Source: Mumia sp. zg.B17 (GTDB lineage: Bacteria > Actinomycetota > Actinomycetes > Propionibacteriales > Nocardioidaceae). From it: a DNA stretch of 64,000 bases. Where the stretch lies: NCBI RefSeq assembly GCF_019550915.1, contig NZ_JAHWCI010000002.1, positions 372,001 through 436,000 on the forward strand, written 5' to 3'. The notes under the pieces were generated by a model. That model worked only from the letters and a program-made list of their open reading frames with translations. It had not been told where the DNA came from and made no database searches. Position numbers and translations under genes: made by a program. Shown here one piece after another: positions 9,379 through 22,682 of this stretch. Numbering within the stretch: the first letter of the stretch is position 1; each line of letters starts with the position of its first letter.

Positions 9379-10092
9379 ATGCTCCTGAACGCCGCGACCG
9401 TCCTCATGGGCACGGTCGTCAGCCTCGTCCTGCTCGGACTCGTGATGGGGTTCAGCCCGACGCTGATCGCGACCCAGGTGGCGGTCGTCGCGCGGTCGCG
9501 TGGGTCGGTGCGCCCGGGCCTCGTGGTCGCCTGCGGGGTCGCCACCGGCGCCCTCGTCCTCAGCCTCGTCCTGCAGGTCGTCAATCCCGACACGTGGGAC
9601 TACGTGCTGCGCGGGAAGGTCGAGAAGCTCTTCCTCCAGCAGGCCTTCGACGAGATCGCCGGCGTGCTGTTCGTCGTGGCCGGGATCTGGCTCCTGTGGC
9701 GACGCCCGACCACCGACGATCGAGCGGTCTCACGCACGGCCGAGCGACTTCTCGACCGCCCTCGGGACCTGTTCACCTTCGCGGTGCTCAACACCGTCGT
9801 GGGCGTGAGCGGTGCTGCGACGACGTACCTCGTCGTTCGGCTGGCGCGGGAAAGCACCTCGGTCGTCGCGCTGCAGGTGCTCGTGTACGTCGGCTTCGCG
9901 GCAGCCGCGGCGGCGCCGTACGTCCTGCTGGCGTGGGGCCGCCTCCGGATCCCGGCGCTCGCGGGTCCTGCCGACCGCGTGGTCGCGTGGGTCCGCTCGC
10001 AGCACTGGCGCAGGATCAGCGCAGTGCTGCTGATCGTCGCCGGGACGCTTCTTTTCGTCGCCGCGCTCACCGACTACTTCGGTCTGCGCTGA
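9379..10092 (+). CDS. multi-pass membrane protein (GAP/LysE-like fold), unknown substrate
   Basis: 237 residues, about six membrane segments (near 8-30, 45-67, 90-107, 130-150, 165-185 and 212-232). The first helix pair ends in GLVMGFSPTLIATQVAVV, which is reminiscent of the GAP family and of LysE/DsbD-like transporters, where a Gly/Pro-rich first helix is conserved. This assignment is weak. The gene has its own start (ATG 9379) just after the hairpin of the peptidase gene and converges on the serine hydrolase. Confidence 0.75.
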   Translation: MLLNAATVLMGTVVSLVLLGLVMGFSPTLIATQVAVVARSRGSVRPGLVVACGVATGALVLSLVLQVVNPDTWDYVLRGKVEKLFLQQAFDEIAGVLFVVAGIWLLWRRPTTDDRAVSRTAERLLDRPRDLFTFAVLNTVVGVSGAATTYLVVRLARESTSVVALQVLVYVGFAAAAAAPYVLLAWGRLRIPALAGPADRVVAWVRSQHWRRISAVLLIVAGTLLFVAALTDYFGLR

Positions 10093-10137
10093 CGCGCGGT
10101 CAGGTGCGCGGTGCCGCCTCGTACGCCGAGCCCGCGT

Positions 10138-11424
10138 TCAGCGGGGCCAGGTGTAGAGGAGCCGCGCCATCAGCCGGAACGGGATCGCCTGGCCCTTGAC
10201 CTGGTCGACGGTGCCCGCGAGGTGCAGCCCCCGCTCGGGACAGTGGAACAGCCACGTGCCGGTGGAGCCGGAGTGGCCGACGAGGATGACGGGTCGACGC
10301 CCGGCGGACATGAGCCGGCCGACGGTGAAGAACATGGTGCCGAGGCCGTACTGGAGGACGGGGATGTCGCGGAGCCTGTTGCGCCGCTCGGTGAGCAGGT
10401 CCACCGTCTTGGCGTCGCGGAAGAGCTCGCCGCGGAGGAGCGCGCGCTGGAACGTGATCAGGTCTCCGGTGGTGCTCACGAGGTCGTTGCTGGACGCGAT
10501 GACCGAGGGCAGGTCGACCCGCCGCTGCTTGGCGTACATCGGGAACGGTTCGCGCCTTGCGCACCCTGGCAAAGCGCGCCGGCGATCGTCGACATGAGCC
10601 CCAGCTCGCGGGCCTCTCGGATCATGCCGTCGGTGACGACGACTCCCGGGCTGACCGACGCGATGCGGACGGGGCCGCCCGCGGTCTCGCTGCGCCGTCG
10701 TGGCGGTGGGGCGGTGCCCGGGGAGCCAGGTCTCGGTGAGGCGGAGGGAGTCGATGATCCGCTCGGTGAGCAGGTCGCTGAAGCGTCGACCGGTCACCGA
10801 CTCGAGGATGCGGATGAGCAGCTGGAAGCCGGTGTCGCAGTAGCGCGCCTTCTGTCGTGGAGCGGCGAGGTCTTGCGGCGGGAAGTGCGGGCGGTTCGCG
10901 CGGGTGAGCCGGAGGATGTCGTCGAAGGTCCAGCCGGCATCCTCTGCGGCCTCGAGACGCTGGTGGAGGCTCGGCCCGCCGTCGCGTACCTCGAAGTAGT
11001 CGGGCAGCCCCGACGTGTGACTGAGAAGGTGGCGCACGGTGATCGCGGCTGTCCGGTCGACGCCGTCGAGGACGTGAAGGCCGGCGGTCGTCTCCGTCGG
11101 CAGGTACGCGGTGATCGGTGCGTCGATGTCGAGCTCTCCACGCTCGTACGCCTGCAGCACGAGCGTCACGATGAAGCGTTTGGTGATGCTCGCGGTGAAG
11201 AACGGTGTCTCGGGCTGCGACCGGAGGTCGCTGGGCCCGGCGGGTCCGATGGCCGCCGACCAGTGCTGACCCTCGTCGGTGGCGATGGCGACGCGGGCGT
11301 GGTGGAGATCGCGTCGTACGACGAACGTCTCCAGCAGGCGCACCAGGCGTCGGTCGAGCTCGGCGGGGACACGGTTGTCGGGTCCCGCGGTCGTCGTGGG
11401 CGTGGGGGCAGGCGATTCAGGCAC
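10138..11424 (-). CDS. serine hydrolase (class C beta-lactamase family) with an out-of-frame internal segment
   Basis: 428 codons from a GTG at 11424, preceded by GATGAGG. The fold is that of penicillin-binding-protein-like serine hydrolases: catalytic SITK (Ser79, Lys82), YCD (195-197) in the place of YxN, and a GHSGSTG box near the C-terminus. Residues 247-292 (about 10549-10690) are abnormal. They are Arg/His/Pro-rich with poor third-position G+C, while the +1 frame of the same strand reads well there (for example RIASVSPGVVVTDGMI). So the frame shifts twice, or foreign DNA was inserted, and the normal frame resumes at PMYAKQRRVDLP. The product may be inactive. It is divergent from the PadR gene, which likely controls it. 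Confidence 0.75.
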   Translation of the reverse strand: MPESPAPTPTTTAGPDNRVPAELDRRLVRLLETFVVRRDLHHARVAIATDEGQHWSAAIGPAGPSDLRSQPETPFFTASITKRFIVTLVLQAYERGELDIDAPITAYLPTETTAGLHVLDGVDRTAAITVRHLLSHTSGLPDYFEVRDGGPSLHQRLEAAEDAGWTFDDILRLTRANRPHFPPQDLAAPRQKARYCDTGFQLLIRILESVTGRRFSDLLTERIIDSLRLTETWLPGHRPTATTAQRDRGRPRPHRVGQPGSRRHRRHDPRGPRAGAHVDDRRRALPGCARREPFPMYAKQRRVDLPSVIASSNDLVSTTGDLITFQRALLRGELFRDAKTVDLLTERRNRLRDIPVLQYGLGTMFFTVGRLMSAGRRPVILVGHSGSTGTWLFHCPERGLHLAGTVDQVKGQAIPFRLMARLLYTWPR

Positions 11425-11437
11425 GGCATCCTCATCT

Positions 11438-11474
11438 CTCTTTGAGACATGTCTAGTAGATGGGTCTCAAAGAG
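11438..11474. promoter_or_regulatory. 11-bp perfect inverted repeat plus ACATGT palindrome: PadR operator candidate
   Basis: CTCTTTGAGAC (11438-11448) and GTCTCAAAGAG (11464-11474) are perfect inverted copies 15 bp apart. Inside lies a second palindrome AGACATGTCT (11445-11454) containing ATGT/ACAT, the half-site type bound by PadR repressors. The site is in the 71-bp gap between the divergent serine hydrolase and padR genes, so one dimer could control both. Confidence 0.7.
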
Positions 11475-11495
11475 TCAATGGACTAGGGTCTGCGC

Positions 11496-12035
11496 ATGGC
11501 GAACGTGATCCTCGGCCTGCTGCTGATCGCTCCGCAGAGCCTGTACGACCTGGTCCGGGCGTTCGAGGCCGGCGTCGCGCTCTTCTACAGCGCGAGCTCG
11601 GGCAGCATCAAGCGCGCCCTCGACGTCCTGCTCGACCGGGGGCTCATCGAGGTGGCGAGCGTCGAGGCGGGCGGGCGCGGCAAGAAGGTGTATCGCGTGA
11701 CCGACGCCGGCCGCGAGGAGTTCCACGCCTGGATGACGGGTGACCTCGTCGGCTCAGATCTCGAGGGTGCGGCGCTCTCGCGGCTCTACTTCCTCGGGCT
11801 TCTGGATCCTGCCGACCGTCCGTCGGTCCTGCGCCGCATCGAGACGCGCGTCGAGGCCGACCTCTCCAGGCTCACGAGCCTCGACTCTCACCTCGAGACG
11901 GTCGAGGTCCCCGACGAGCTCGCCGACGTCGCCACCTATCAACGCGCGACGCTCGACTACGGCATCGCGTCGCACCGCTTCATCCTCGACTGGTTCCGTG
12001 ACCGAGTGGAGCGCGCAGAGGCCGACGCGCACTGA
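11496..12035 (+). CDS. PadR family transcriptional regulator
   Basis: 179 residues with an N-terminal winged helix (MANVILGLLLIAPQSLYDLVRAF ... GSIKRALDVLLDRGLIE, wing at 58-70 with GGRGKKVYRVT) and a C-terminal helical dimerisation region (about 90-175). This two-part form is that of PadR subfamily-2 regulators such as LmrR/AphA relatives. It most likely represses itself and the divergent serine hydrolase through the inverted repeats between them. Ligand unknown. Confidence 0.9.
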   Translation: MANVILGLLLIAPQSLYDLVRAFEAGVALFYSASSGSIKRALDVLLDRGLIEVASVEAGGRGKKVYRVTDAGREEFHAWMTGDLVGSDLEGAALSRLYFLGLLDPADRPSVLRRIETRVEADLSRLTSLDSHLETVEVPDELADVATYQRATLDYGIASHRFILDWFRDRVERAEADAH

Positions 12036-12145
12036 CGGCGGGCCCTGTCGAGGGCCGGGGTTGTCCACAGTGTGGCCACGGGGTCTGTTGTGGTCGCCCT
12101 TGTTTGCGGCAGGATTCCGGGACGACAACCGCCGTGGGGAGTCCC

Positions 12146-13369
12146 GTGACGACGAGCAGCCTGGCCGACGAGGTGCGTGCCCACGTGCGTGCGCAGGGCG
12201 TCGATCCCTTACGGGATGCCGCGACGGTGCGGCGGATCGCCGAGGAGGTTGCTGCGGCTCACGACCAACGCAGCCTGACTGGCGCCGTGGCGGCGTTGAC
12301 CGATCCTGACGCGACGGTCGGCGAGCTGGTCGCCGCGGTGTCCGGCCTCGGGCCGCTCCAGCCGTACCTCGATGATCCGGAGGTCGAGGAGATCTGGATC
12401 AACGAGCCGTCGCGGGTCTTTGTGGCGCGTGGGGGCAGGCACGAGCTGACATCGGTGATCCTCGGCCCGGTCGAGGTGCGTGAGCTCGTCGAGCGGATGC
12501 TGGCGACCAGTGGCCGGCGGTTGGATCTGAGCCAGCCGTTCGTGGATGCGACGCTTCCGGGAGGTCATCGCCTGCATGTGGTGCTGGAGGGGATCTCGCG
12601 CGGATTCGCCGCGGTCAACGTCCGCAAGTTCGTCGCGCGCTTCCGCGGTCTGGGGGACCTGGTCGCCGCCGGCGCGCTGAGCGAGCACGCTGCGGCCTTC
12701 CTGAGGGCGAGCGTGGTGTCGGGGCACAACGTGCTCGTCTCCGGAGGCACCCAGGCCGGCAAGACGACGTTCCTCAACGCACTCGCCGCCGAGGTTCCGG
12801 GGACGGAGCGGATCGTGTCGGCCGAGGAAGTCTTCGAGCTGCGGTTCGCCCATCCCGACTGGGTCGCGCTCCAGACGAGACAGGCCGGGCTGGAGGGCAC
12901 GGGAGAGATCCGGCTCCGGACGCTGGTGAAGGAAGCGCTGCGCATGCGCCCGTCACGACTGGTGATCGGGGAGGTGCGCTCGGAGGAGTGCTTCGACCTG
13001 CTGCTCGCACTCAACGCAGGTCTTCCGGGGATGGCGACCTTGCACGCGTCGTCGGCACGGCAGGCGCTGGTCAAGATGTGCACGCTCCCCCTGCTCGCTG
13101 GTGAGAACATCTCTGCGCGGTTCGTCGTGCCCACGGTCGCGACCTGCGTGGACCACGTGGTCCATCTGGGCATGGACGCGCAGGGACGGCGGACGGTGCG
13201 GGAGATCGCGGCCGTCAGTGGGCGGGTCGAGAACGACGTCATCGAGACGGAGTCCTTGTTCGTCCATCGCGACGGGGTGCTGGTCCGGGCGAGTGGCACG
13301 CCGGCTCGCACCGAGCGGTTCGTCCAGGCCGGGATCGACGTGTCGGCGCTCCTGCGGACGGAGGGCTGA
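12146..13369 (+). CDS. tadA: TadA/CpaF type II/IV secretion ATPase for Flp-type pili
   Basis: 407 residues from GTG 12146 (GGGGA site 5 bp upstream; an in-frame TTG 42 bp earlier is less likely). This is the hexameric motor for pilus assembly. An N-terminal domain is followed by Walker A GGTQAGKTT (200-208; the family usually has GGTGSGKTT), the Asp/Glu boxes around 225-235, Walker B RLVIGEVRSEE (271-281) and the His box GMATLHASSA (295-304). It is the first of seven genes that overlap or nearly overlap. No TadZ/CpaE-like gene precedes it. Confidence 0.95.
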   Translation: MTTSSLADEVRAHVRAQGVDPLRDAATVRRIAEEVAAAHDQRSLTGAVAALTDPDATVGELVAAVSGLGPLQPYLDDPEVEEIWINEPSRVFVARGGRHELTSVILGPVEVRELVERMLATSGRRLDLSQPFVDATLPGGHRLHVVLEGISRGFAAVNVRKFVARFRGLGDLVAAGALSEHAAAFLRASVVSGHNVLVSGGTQAGKTTFLNALAAEVPGTERIVSAEEVFELRFAHPDWVALQTRQAGLEGTGEIRLRTLVKEALRMRPSRLVIGEVRSEECFDLLLALNAGLPGMATLHASSARQALVKMCTLPLLAGENISARFVVPTVATCVDHVVHLGMDAQGRRTVREIAAVSGRVENDVIETESLFVHRDGVLVRASGTPARTERFVQAGIDVSALLRTEG

Positions 13370-14223
13370 TGGGCTACGTGCTCGGGCTCGGGATCGGGGT
13401 GGGGGCGCTCCTGGTCTGGTCCGGCGTGACCGCCCCCGTCCGGGACGCCGCGCGGGGTCGCCGGAGGGGAAGCCTGGATGAGCTTCTCGCGCGGGCGGGC
13501 GCCCCCGGCACCACCGCACGAGGGCTCATTGCGGTGTGTGCCGCGTGCGGTCTGGTCGGACTCGTCCTCGCTCTGCTCGTCACGGCGACGCCCACGGTGG
13601 CACTGGTCGCCGGCATCGGCGCGGCGTATGTCCCGCTTGCCGTGATCCGCGGTCGCGCCGGCCGGGTAGCCGAGGAGCGGGCGGCGGCCTGGCCGGAAGC
13701 CGTCGATCATCTGGCGTCGGCGGTGCGCGCGGGCATGTCCTTGCCGGAGGCGATCTCGGGGCTGGGGGAGCGCGGCCCCGAGCCGCTTCGAGAGCCCTTC
13801 GTTGCGTTCGCCCGTGACTACCAGGCGAGCGGCAGGTTCGCCGAGTGCCTCGACGGACTCAAGGCACGGCTTGCCGATCCGGTCGGAGACCGCGTCGTCG
13901 AGGCGTTGCGCGTGGCTCGAGACGTCGGTGGCGGCGATCTCGGGAGGATGCTGCGGACATTGTCGGGATTCCTGCGCGACGATCTACGCACGCGCGGTGA
14001 GCTCGTCGCACGGCAGGCCTGGACCATCAACGGCGCGCGTCTGGCGGTGTCGGCGCCCTGGATCGTCCTCGGACTGATGTCCTTGCAGCGCGACGCGATC
14101 ACCCGGTTCGGATCCGGCACGGGACTCGCGCTGCTCGTCGTCGGCCTCGCCGTGTGTGTCCTCGCCTATCGGTTGATGCTGCTCATCGGGCGTCTTCCAC
14201 GTGAGCCGCGGGTGCTGCGGTGA
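13369..14223 (+). CDS. tadB: TadB-type pilus assembly membrane protein (GspF domain)
   Basis: 284 residues; ATG overlaps the tadA stop. Two N-terminal membrane helices (1-20, 52-85), a cytoplasmic GspF/T2SSF domain (WPEAVDHLASAVRAGMSLPEAI at 104-125, the classic start) and two C-terminal helices (about 222-240, 247-270). It forms the inner-membrane platform with TadC. GTGA overlap with the next gene. Confidence 0.92.
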   Translation: MGYVLGLGIGVGALLVWSGVTAPVRDAARGRRRGSLDELLARAGAPGTTARGLIAVCAACGLVGLVLALLVTATPTVALVAGIGAAYVPLAVIRGRAGRVAEERAAAWPEAVDHLASAVRAGMSLPEAISGLGERGPEPLREPFVAFARDYQASGRFAECLDGLKARLADPVGDRVVEALRVARDVGGGDLGRMLRTLSGFLRDDLRTRGELVARQAWTINGARLAVSAPWIVLGLMSLQRDAITRFGSGTGLALLVVGLAVCVLAYRLMLLIGRLPREPRVLR

Positions 14224-15152
14224 CGGCGCCGCTTCTCGGTGCGCTCCTCGCCGCCGGCGTCGCGATCGGGCTGCTCGAGCTCGTGCGCGTCGCGCGGTTG
14301 CGGCAGCGCCCCTCCCTGGTGAGCCGCATCGAGCCCTTTGTCCGCGACGTCACGGTCGGCATGCCGGCCCCCCGCGAGGGGGCCGAGTCGTGGGCTGCCG
14401 GTCGAGCAGTGTTCGGCCCGGCAGTGCGCCGTACGGCGGGCGTGGTCGAGCGGGTGCTGGGAGGCAGCGCCTCGGTCCGAAGGCGTCTCCGCAGACAGGC
14501 GTCGACGAGCACGCTCGAGGAGTTCCGGGCGAGCCAGGTCGTGTGGGGGGTCGCGGCCTTCGGGGCGTCGGCGGCGGTCCTTCTCTCCTGGGGGATGGTG
14601 GCCGACGTCCGGCCTCTTGCGGGGCTGATCCTCTGCGTGGCCGCCGGGGTCGCCGGTGTTCTCGCCCGCGACCTTGCGCTCACCCACGAGGTCCAGCGCC
14701 ACGAGGAACGGGTCACCCGTGAGTTCCCGACTCTTGCGGACCTGCTCGCACTGGCCGTCGCCGCAGGAGAGGGGCCTGTCTCAGCCCTGGAACGCGTCGC
14801 AGACGTGAGCAACGGCGCCATGTCGCGGGACCTTCGCACGGTCGTCGCCGACGTCCGGACCGGACGACCGTTGGCCGATGCGCTCGACGACTTGTCTGCT
14901 CGTACGGGCGTGCCCGCGGTCGCACGGTTCGCCGAGACGCTCGCCGTCGCGGTCGAGCGGGGGACGCCGCTGGTCGACGTCCTGCACGCACAGGCCGCGG
15001 ACGTCCGAGAGGCCGGCCGCCGCGAGCTGGTCGAGTCCGGCGCACGGCGTGAGGTGCTGATGCTCGTGCCGGTGGTGTTCCTCGTTCTGCCCGTCACCGT
15101 CCTCTTCGCCTTCTATCCCGGTCTGGTCAGCCTGTCCGTCACCACGCCATGA
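14220..15152 (+). CDS. tadC: TadC-type pilus assembly membrane protein (GspF domain)
   Basis: 310 residues from a GTG in a GTGA overlap with tadB. The order is one short N-terminal helix, a basic loop, two helices at about 110-150, the GspF domain (EFPTLADLLALAVAAGEGP, about 168-186) and a very hydrophobic C-terminal helix (LMLVPVVFLVLPVTVLFAF). Partner of TadB in the membrane platform. The downstream pilin-like gene follows after 17 bp. Confidence 0.92.
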   Translation: MTAPLLGALLAAGVAIGLLELVRVARLRQRPSLVSRIEPFVRDVTVGMPAPREGAESWAAGRAVFGPAVRRTAGVVERVLGGSASVRRRLRRQASTSTLEEFRASQVVWGVAAFGASAAVLLSWGMVADVRPLAGLILCVAAGVAGVLARDLALTHEVQRHEERVTREFPTLADLLALAVAAGEGPVSALERVADVSNGAMSRDLRTVVADVRTGRPLADALDDLSARTGVPAVARFAETLAVAVERGTPLVDVLHAQAADVREAGRRELVESGARREVLMLVPVVFLVLPVTVLFAFYPGLVSLSVTTP

Positions 15153-15169
15153 ACTCCAGAGGAGTGCCC

Positions 15170-15379
15170 ATGCAGCTCGCAACCCTGCACCGTCGTCTCG
15201 GATGCCCGCCGCGCCCGGGGGTGCGTGAGCGCGTCCGCCGTCGCGGCGAACGCGGCGACGTCCCGGGGTGGGTGATGATCACCGTCATGTCGGCCGGTCT
15301 CGTCGCCGGATTGACCGCCTTGGCCGGGCCACAGCTGAAGGCGATGCTCCAGGCTGCTCTGGCTTCCGTCGGGGGATGA
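15170..15379 (+). CDS. small pilin-like protein of the tad locus
   Basis: 69 residues from ATG 15170, chosen because AGAGGAG ends 5 nt before it; an ATG at 15149 overlaps the tadC stop but lacks a site. A basic N-terminal part (about 35 residues) is followed by GDVPGWVMITVMSAGLVAGLTALAG, a single hydrophobic helix typical of Flp-type pilins after the prepilin cleavage point, and a short tail. No DUF4244 or classic Flp sequence is recognised, so pilin is inferred from size, helix and position. Confidence 0.75.
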   Translation: MQLATLHRRLGCPPRPGVRERVRRRGERGDVPGWVMITVMSAGLVAGLTALAGPQLKAMLQAALASVGG

Positions 15380-15780
15380 GCGTCGCGCGCCGCCGCGGCG
15401 ATCCACGTGGGGACGAGGAGGCGTCGGCCGTCGCCGAGTTCTGTCTCGTGATGGTGGTGCTGGTCCCGCTCGTGCTGGCGATCGTCCAGGTGGGGCTCGT
15501 CCTCCACGTCCGCAACACGGTCACCGCTGCTGCTGCCGACGGTGCTCGCGCGGCATCGCGAGACGGCGCCTCACTCCAGACGGGGGTGTCGCGAGCCCGG
15601 TCACAGATCACTCGAGCGCTCTCCGCCCGGTACGCCGGTGACGTCCGGGCGGAGCGGGCCTCCGTCCACGGACAGCCCGTCGTCATGGTCCGCGTACGCG
15701 CCAGCGTCCCCGCGCTGGGGATCTTCGGGTCCACCGTCGACGTCGAAGGCGTCGGCCGGGCCGTGACGGAGATCGGATGA
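15376..15780 (+). CDS. tadE: TadE-like pseudopilin
   Basis: 134 residues; ATG overlaps the preceding stop (ATGA). Basic start, then the TadE motif SAVAEFCLVMVVLVPLVLAI at about 20-40 with the helix continuing into VRNTVTAAAADGARAASR. TadE proteins are pseudopilins needed for Flp pilus assembly. The C-terminal part is a small extracytoplasmic domain rich in Val/Arg. Confidence 0.88.
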   Translation: MSVARRRGDPRGDEEASAVAEFCLVMVVLVPLVLAIVQVGLVLHVRNTVTAAAADGARAASRDGASLQTGVSRARSQITRALSARYAGDVRAERASVHGQPVVMVRVRASVPALGIFGSTVDVEGVGRAVTEIG

Positions 15781-16232
15781 GGACGCGAGGGAGGACTCGT
15801 GACCTCGGACGAGAGAGCGGGTCCGCGGTGGTCGAGACCACGTGGCTCGCGCTCCTTCTCCTGGTTCCGCTCCTGTACGTGGTCCTCTCCGTCTTCGAGG
15901 TCCAGCGGTCTGCGTACGGCGTGAGCGCCGCCGGCCGGGCGGCCGGGCGCGCGTACGTCCAGGCGCCGAGCCCGCCGGTCGCCGAGCGGCGTGCCCGCCG
16001 GGCGGCGCAGCTGGTCCTCGAGGACCATCGGATCGAGACCGACATGATTGACGTCCGCCTGCGGTGCACCGGGGGCCCGTGCCTCAGTCCCGGGTCGTCG
16101 ATCGTCGTCAACGTGACGGCGCGTGCCCAGCTGCCGTTCATCCCTGATGCCCTCGGGGGCGCTCGGCCGGCCGTGCGCGTGGACGGCACCCACACGGAGC
16201 CGTACGGCCGCTTCCGGGAGGACCGGTCATGA
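15777..16232 (+). CDS. second TadE-like protein
   Basis: 151 residues, ATGA overlap at both ends. GSAVVETTWLALLLLVPLLYV (about 15-35) repeats the TadE pattern of a Glu just before a hydrophobic helix. After the helix, the sequence holds two cysteines in RCTGGPCLSPG that could form a disulfide outside the cell. A second pseudopilin next to TadE is usual in actinobacterial tad loci. Confidence 0.82.
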   Translation: MRTRGRTRDLGRESGSAVVETTWLALLLLVPLLYVVLSVFEVQRSAYGVSAAGRAAGRAYVQAPSPPVAERRARRAAQLVLEDHRIETDMIDVRLRCTGGPCLSPGSSIVVNVTARAQLPFIPDALGGARPAVRVDGTHTEPYGRFREDRS

Positions 16233-16651
16233 GTCGGTCCGAGGGTGGGCAGGTCACCGTGATGATCGTCGGATTCTTCGTCGTCGCTGGCCTGGTGGTC
16301 GCCATAGCGGTCAACGCGTCGGCCGCGTACCTCGGCCAACGCCGCCTCGCCGACCTCGCGGACGGCGCCGCACTCGCGGCGAGCGAAGGAGTGACCCGCT
16401 CCAGCCTGTACGCGGCGGGTGACGGGACGATCGCGCTCGACGCGGCCGCCGCGCGCGCCGCCACCGAGGACTACCTCCGCGAGAGCGGGGCCGGAGCAAC
16501 GGTCCGAGGGCTCACCTGGCAGGTCGACCAGCGAGGTGACGCGGTCCGCGTGCGTCTGCGAGCTGGCGTCCGGATGCCGTTGGTGCCACCGGGGTGGGGT
16601 GAGACGGCGAGAGTGGAGGCGGATGCCGTCGTGGAGCTCCGCGTCCGGTGA
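16229..16651 (+). CDS. TadG-like pilus assembly protein
   Basis: 140 residues; starts in an ATGA overlap. GGQVTVMIVGFFVVAGLVVAIAVNASAAYLGQRRLADLADGAALAAS is the Tad-like Flp pilus assembly start (N-terminal helix then conserved ADGAALAA). It is shorter than proteobacterial TadG and lacks a von Willebrand domain. Last gene of the operon; the rRNA promoter region begins right after it. Confidence 0.82.
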   Translation: MSRSEGGQVTVMIVGFFVVAGLVVAIAVNASAAYLGQRRLADLADGAALAASEGVTRSSLYAAGDGTIALDAAAARAATEDYLRESGAGATVRGLTWQVDQRGDAVRVRLRAGVRMPLVPPGWGETARVEADAVVELRVR

Positions 16652-16725
16652 GGGGCACCGGAGGCGGTCAGTGCGCACATCGCCGCAGGTCAGAGCGGGT
16701 TTTAGCGCTAAGGGGTACCCCCGGT

Positions 16726-16754
16726 TTGACCCTCCGAAACCGACCCTGTAATGT
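16726..16754 (+). promoter_or_regulatory. candidate rRNA promoter
   Basis: TTGACC (16726-16731), 17 bp, then TAATGT (16749-16754) match the sigma-70-type hexamers. The position, about 400 bp before the 16S gene and just after the tad operon, is typical of an actinobacterial rrn P1. Other promoters may exist in the 507-bp leader (16652-17158), which has no gene. Confidence 0.6.
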
Positions 16755-16983
16755 TCTTCTTGTTGCCGGGGACGGCGGCGGGCAAGGCCGAGAGGCCGGG
16801 CACGCGGCCCTGGTGACCACCACCTCCAGAAGAACCTAGCCGGTTCCGCACGTTCGGGACTAGTCAAGGTCACTGCCGAGCGCTCGAGGGGCCCAGGTTT
16901 GGGTCTCTGTCGGACGCCTGGTAGGTTTGGGGGTCGCGCCTTGGTCTGATGCTCCTGTGTGGGGTTGAGGGTTTTGTGTGTCT

Positions 16984-17010
16984 GATGTTTGAGAACTCAA
17001 CAGTGTGTCA
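16984..17010 (+). promoter_or_regulatory. rRNA leader element (antitermination/processing box)
   Basis: TGTTTGAGAACTCAACAGTGTG in the untranslated leader resembles the conserved actinobacterial rrn leader box linked to antitermination and RNase III processing. A close relative (TTTGAGAACTTCACAGTGGA) recurs before 23S at 19017. No gene is seen between 16652 and 17158. Confidence 0.55.
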
Positions 17011-17158
17011 AAAGTCGACGAGATAATCAGCGACCTTGATGATGGCCTGGTTTTGCTGGGTTGTTGTTTTGGTCAAATTCCGTGACAGAATTATTTGTCA
17101 GCAAATAGTGATGTCCGGGGTTGAACGTTTTTGTTGTGCCTGACCGTTTGGTTGGGTT

Positions 17159-22183
<5,025 letters not shown>

Positions 22184-22186
<3 letters not shown>

Positions 22187-22240
22187 CACACACTTCAACG
22201 ACACTTATGCGTCCACTGTGAGGTTCTGGGACCACAACCC
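22184..22240 (+). other. 23S processing stem, trailer strand
   Basis: Complement of 19008-19060 (see there); the pairing closes a stem of about 50 bp around 23S with few mismatches. Confidence 0.8.
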
Positions 22241-22283
22241 AGAACCCGAAACACACCAAAGTTTTGGGGTTGTAACCCGAAGG

Positions 22284-22402
22284 GTTACGGCGGCCATGGC
22301 GAAGGGGAAACACCCGGCAACATTCCGAACCCGGAAGTTAAGCCCTTCAGCGCCGATGGTACTGCACGGGAGACTGTGTGGGAGAGTAGGACGCCGCCGG
22401 AC
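22284..22402 (+). rRNA. rrf: 5S ribosomal RNA
   Basis: About 119 nt. The 5' strand GGTTACGGCGGCCA pairs with the 3' strand GGACGCCGCCGGA; the inner core CCGAACCCGGAAGTTAAG and GCCGATGGTACTGC are typical of 5S. A perfect hairpin GTAACCC-GAA-GGGTTAC (22272-22288) overlaps the 5' end and may guide processing. Confidence 0.95.
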
Positions 22403-22412
22403 AATATTTAGG

Positions 22413-22453
22413 CCGAAGGCCGTCACCACTGGTGACGGCCTTCGGTCATTTTT
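22413..22453 (+). terminator. rRNA operon terminator
   Basis: A perfect 15-bp stem CCGAAGGCCGTCACC / GGTGACGGCCTTCGG with loop ACT (22413-22445), followed by TCATTTTT. A strong intrinsic terminator 11 bp after 5S. Confidence 0.95.
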
Positions 22454-22471
22454 GCGTTCACCCTCGCGTCT

Positions 22472-22597
22472 TCAGAGCCGGAACGCCATGATCCTTTCGG
22501 CAAGCGCTCGCCCGCGCGCTTGGCCGGCACGCGCAACGTCAGGGCGCCGTGAGAGATCCCTCTCCGTGGGCCCGAACAGGTGCTCCGAGCCGCTCAT
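22472..22597 (-). CDS. possible small protein, 41 residues
   Basis: ATG at 22597 has GGAAGG 8 nt upstream, and 41 codons follow (MSGSEHLFGPTERDL...) to a TGA. It lies in the 229-bp gap between the rrn terminator and the DUF1015 gene, 85 bp after that gene's stop on the same strand. No family recognised; it may be chance. Confidence 0.25.
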   Translation of the reverse strand: MSGSEHLFGPTERDLSRRPDVARAGQARGRALAERIMAFRL

Positions 22598-22682
22598 CGG
22601 TGTCGCCTTCCGCGAAGCGCCGGGCGGGCGCTCCCGGTGGCGACGAGCTCGGTCGCCCGATCGTGGGTGTGCAGCGGGGAGG

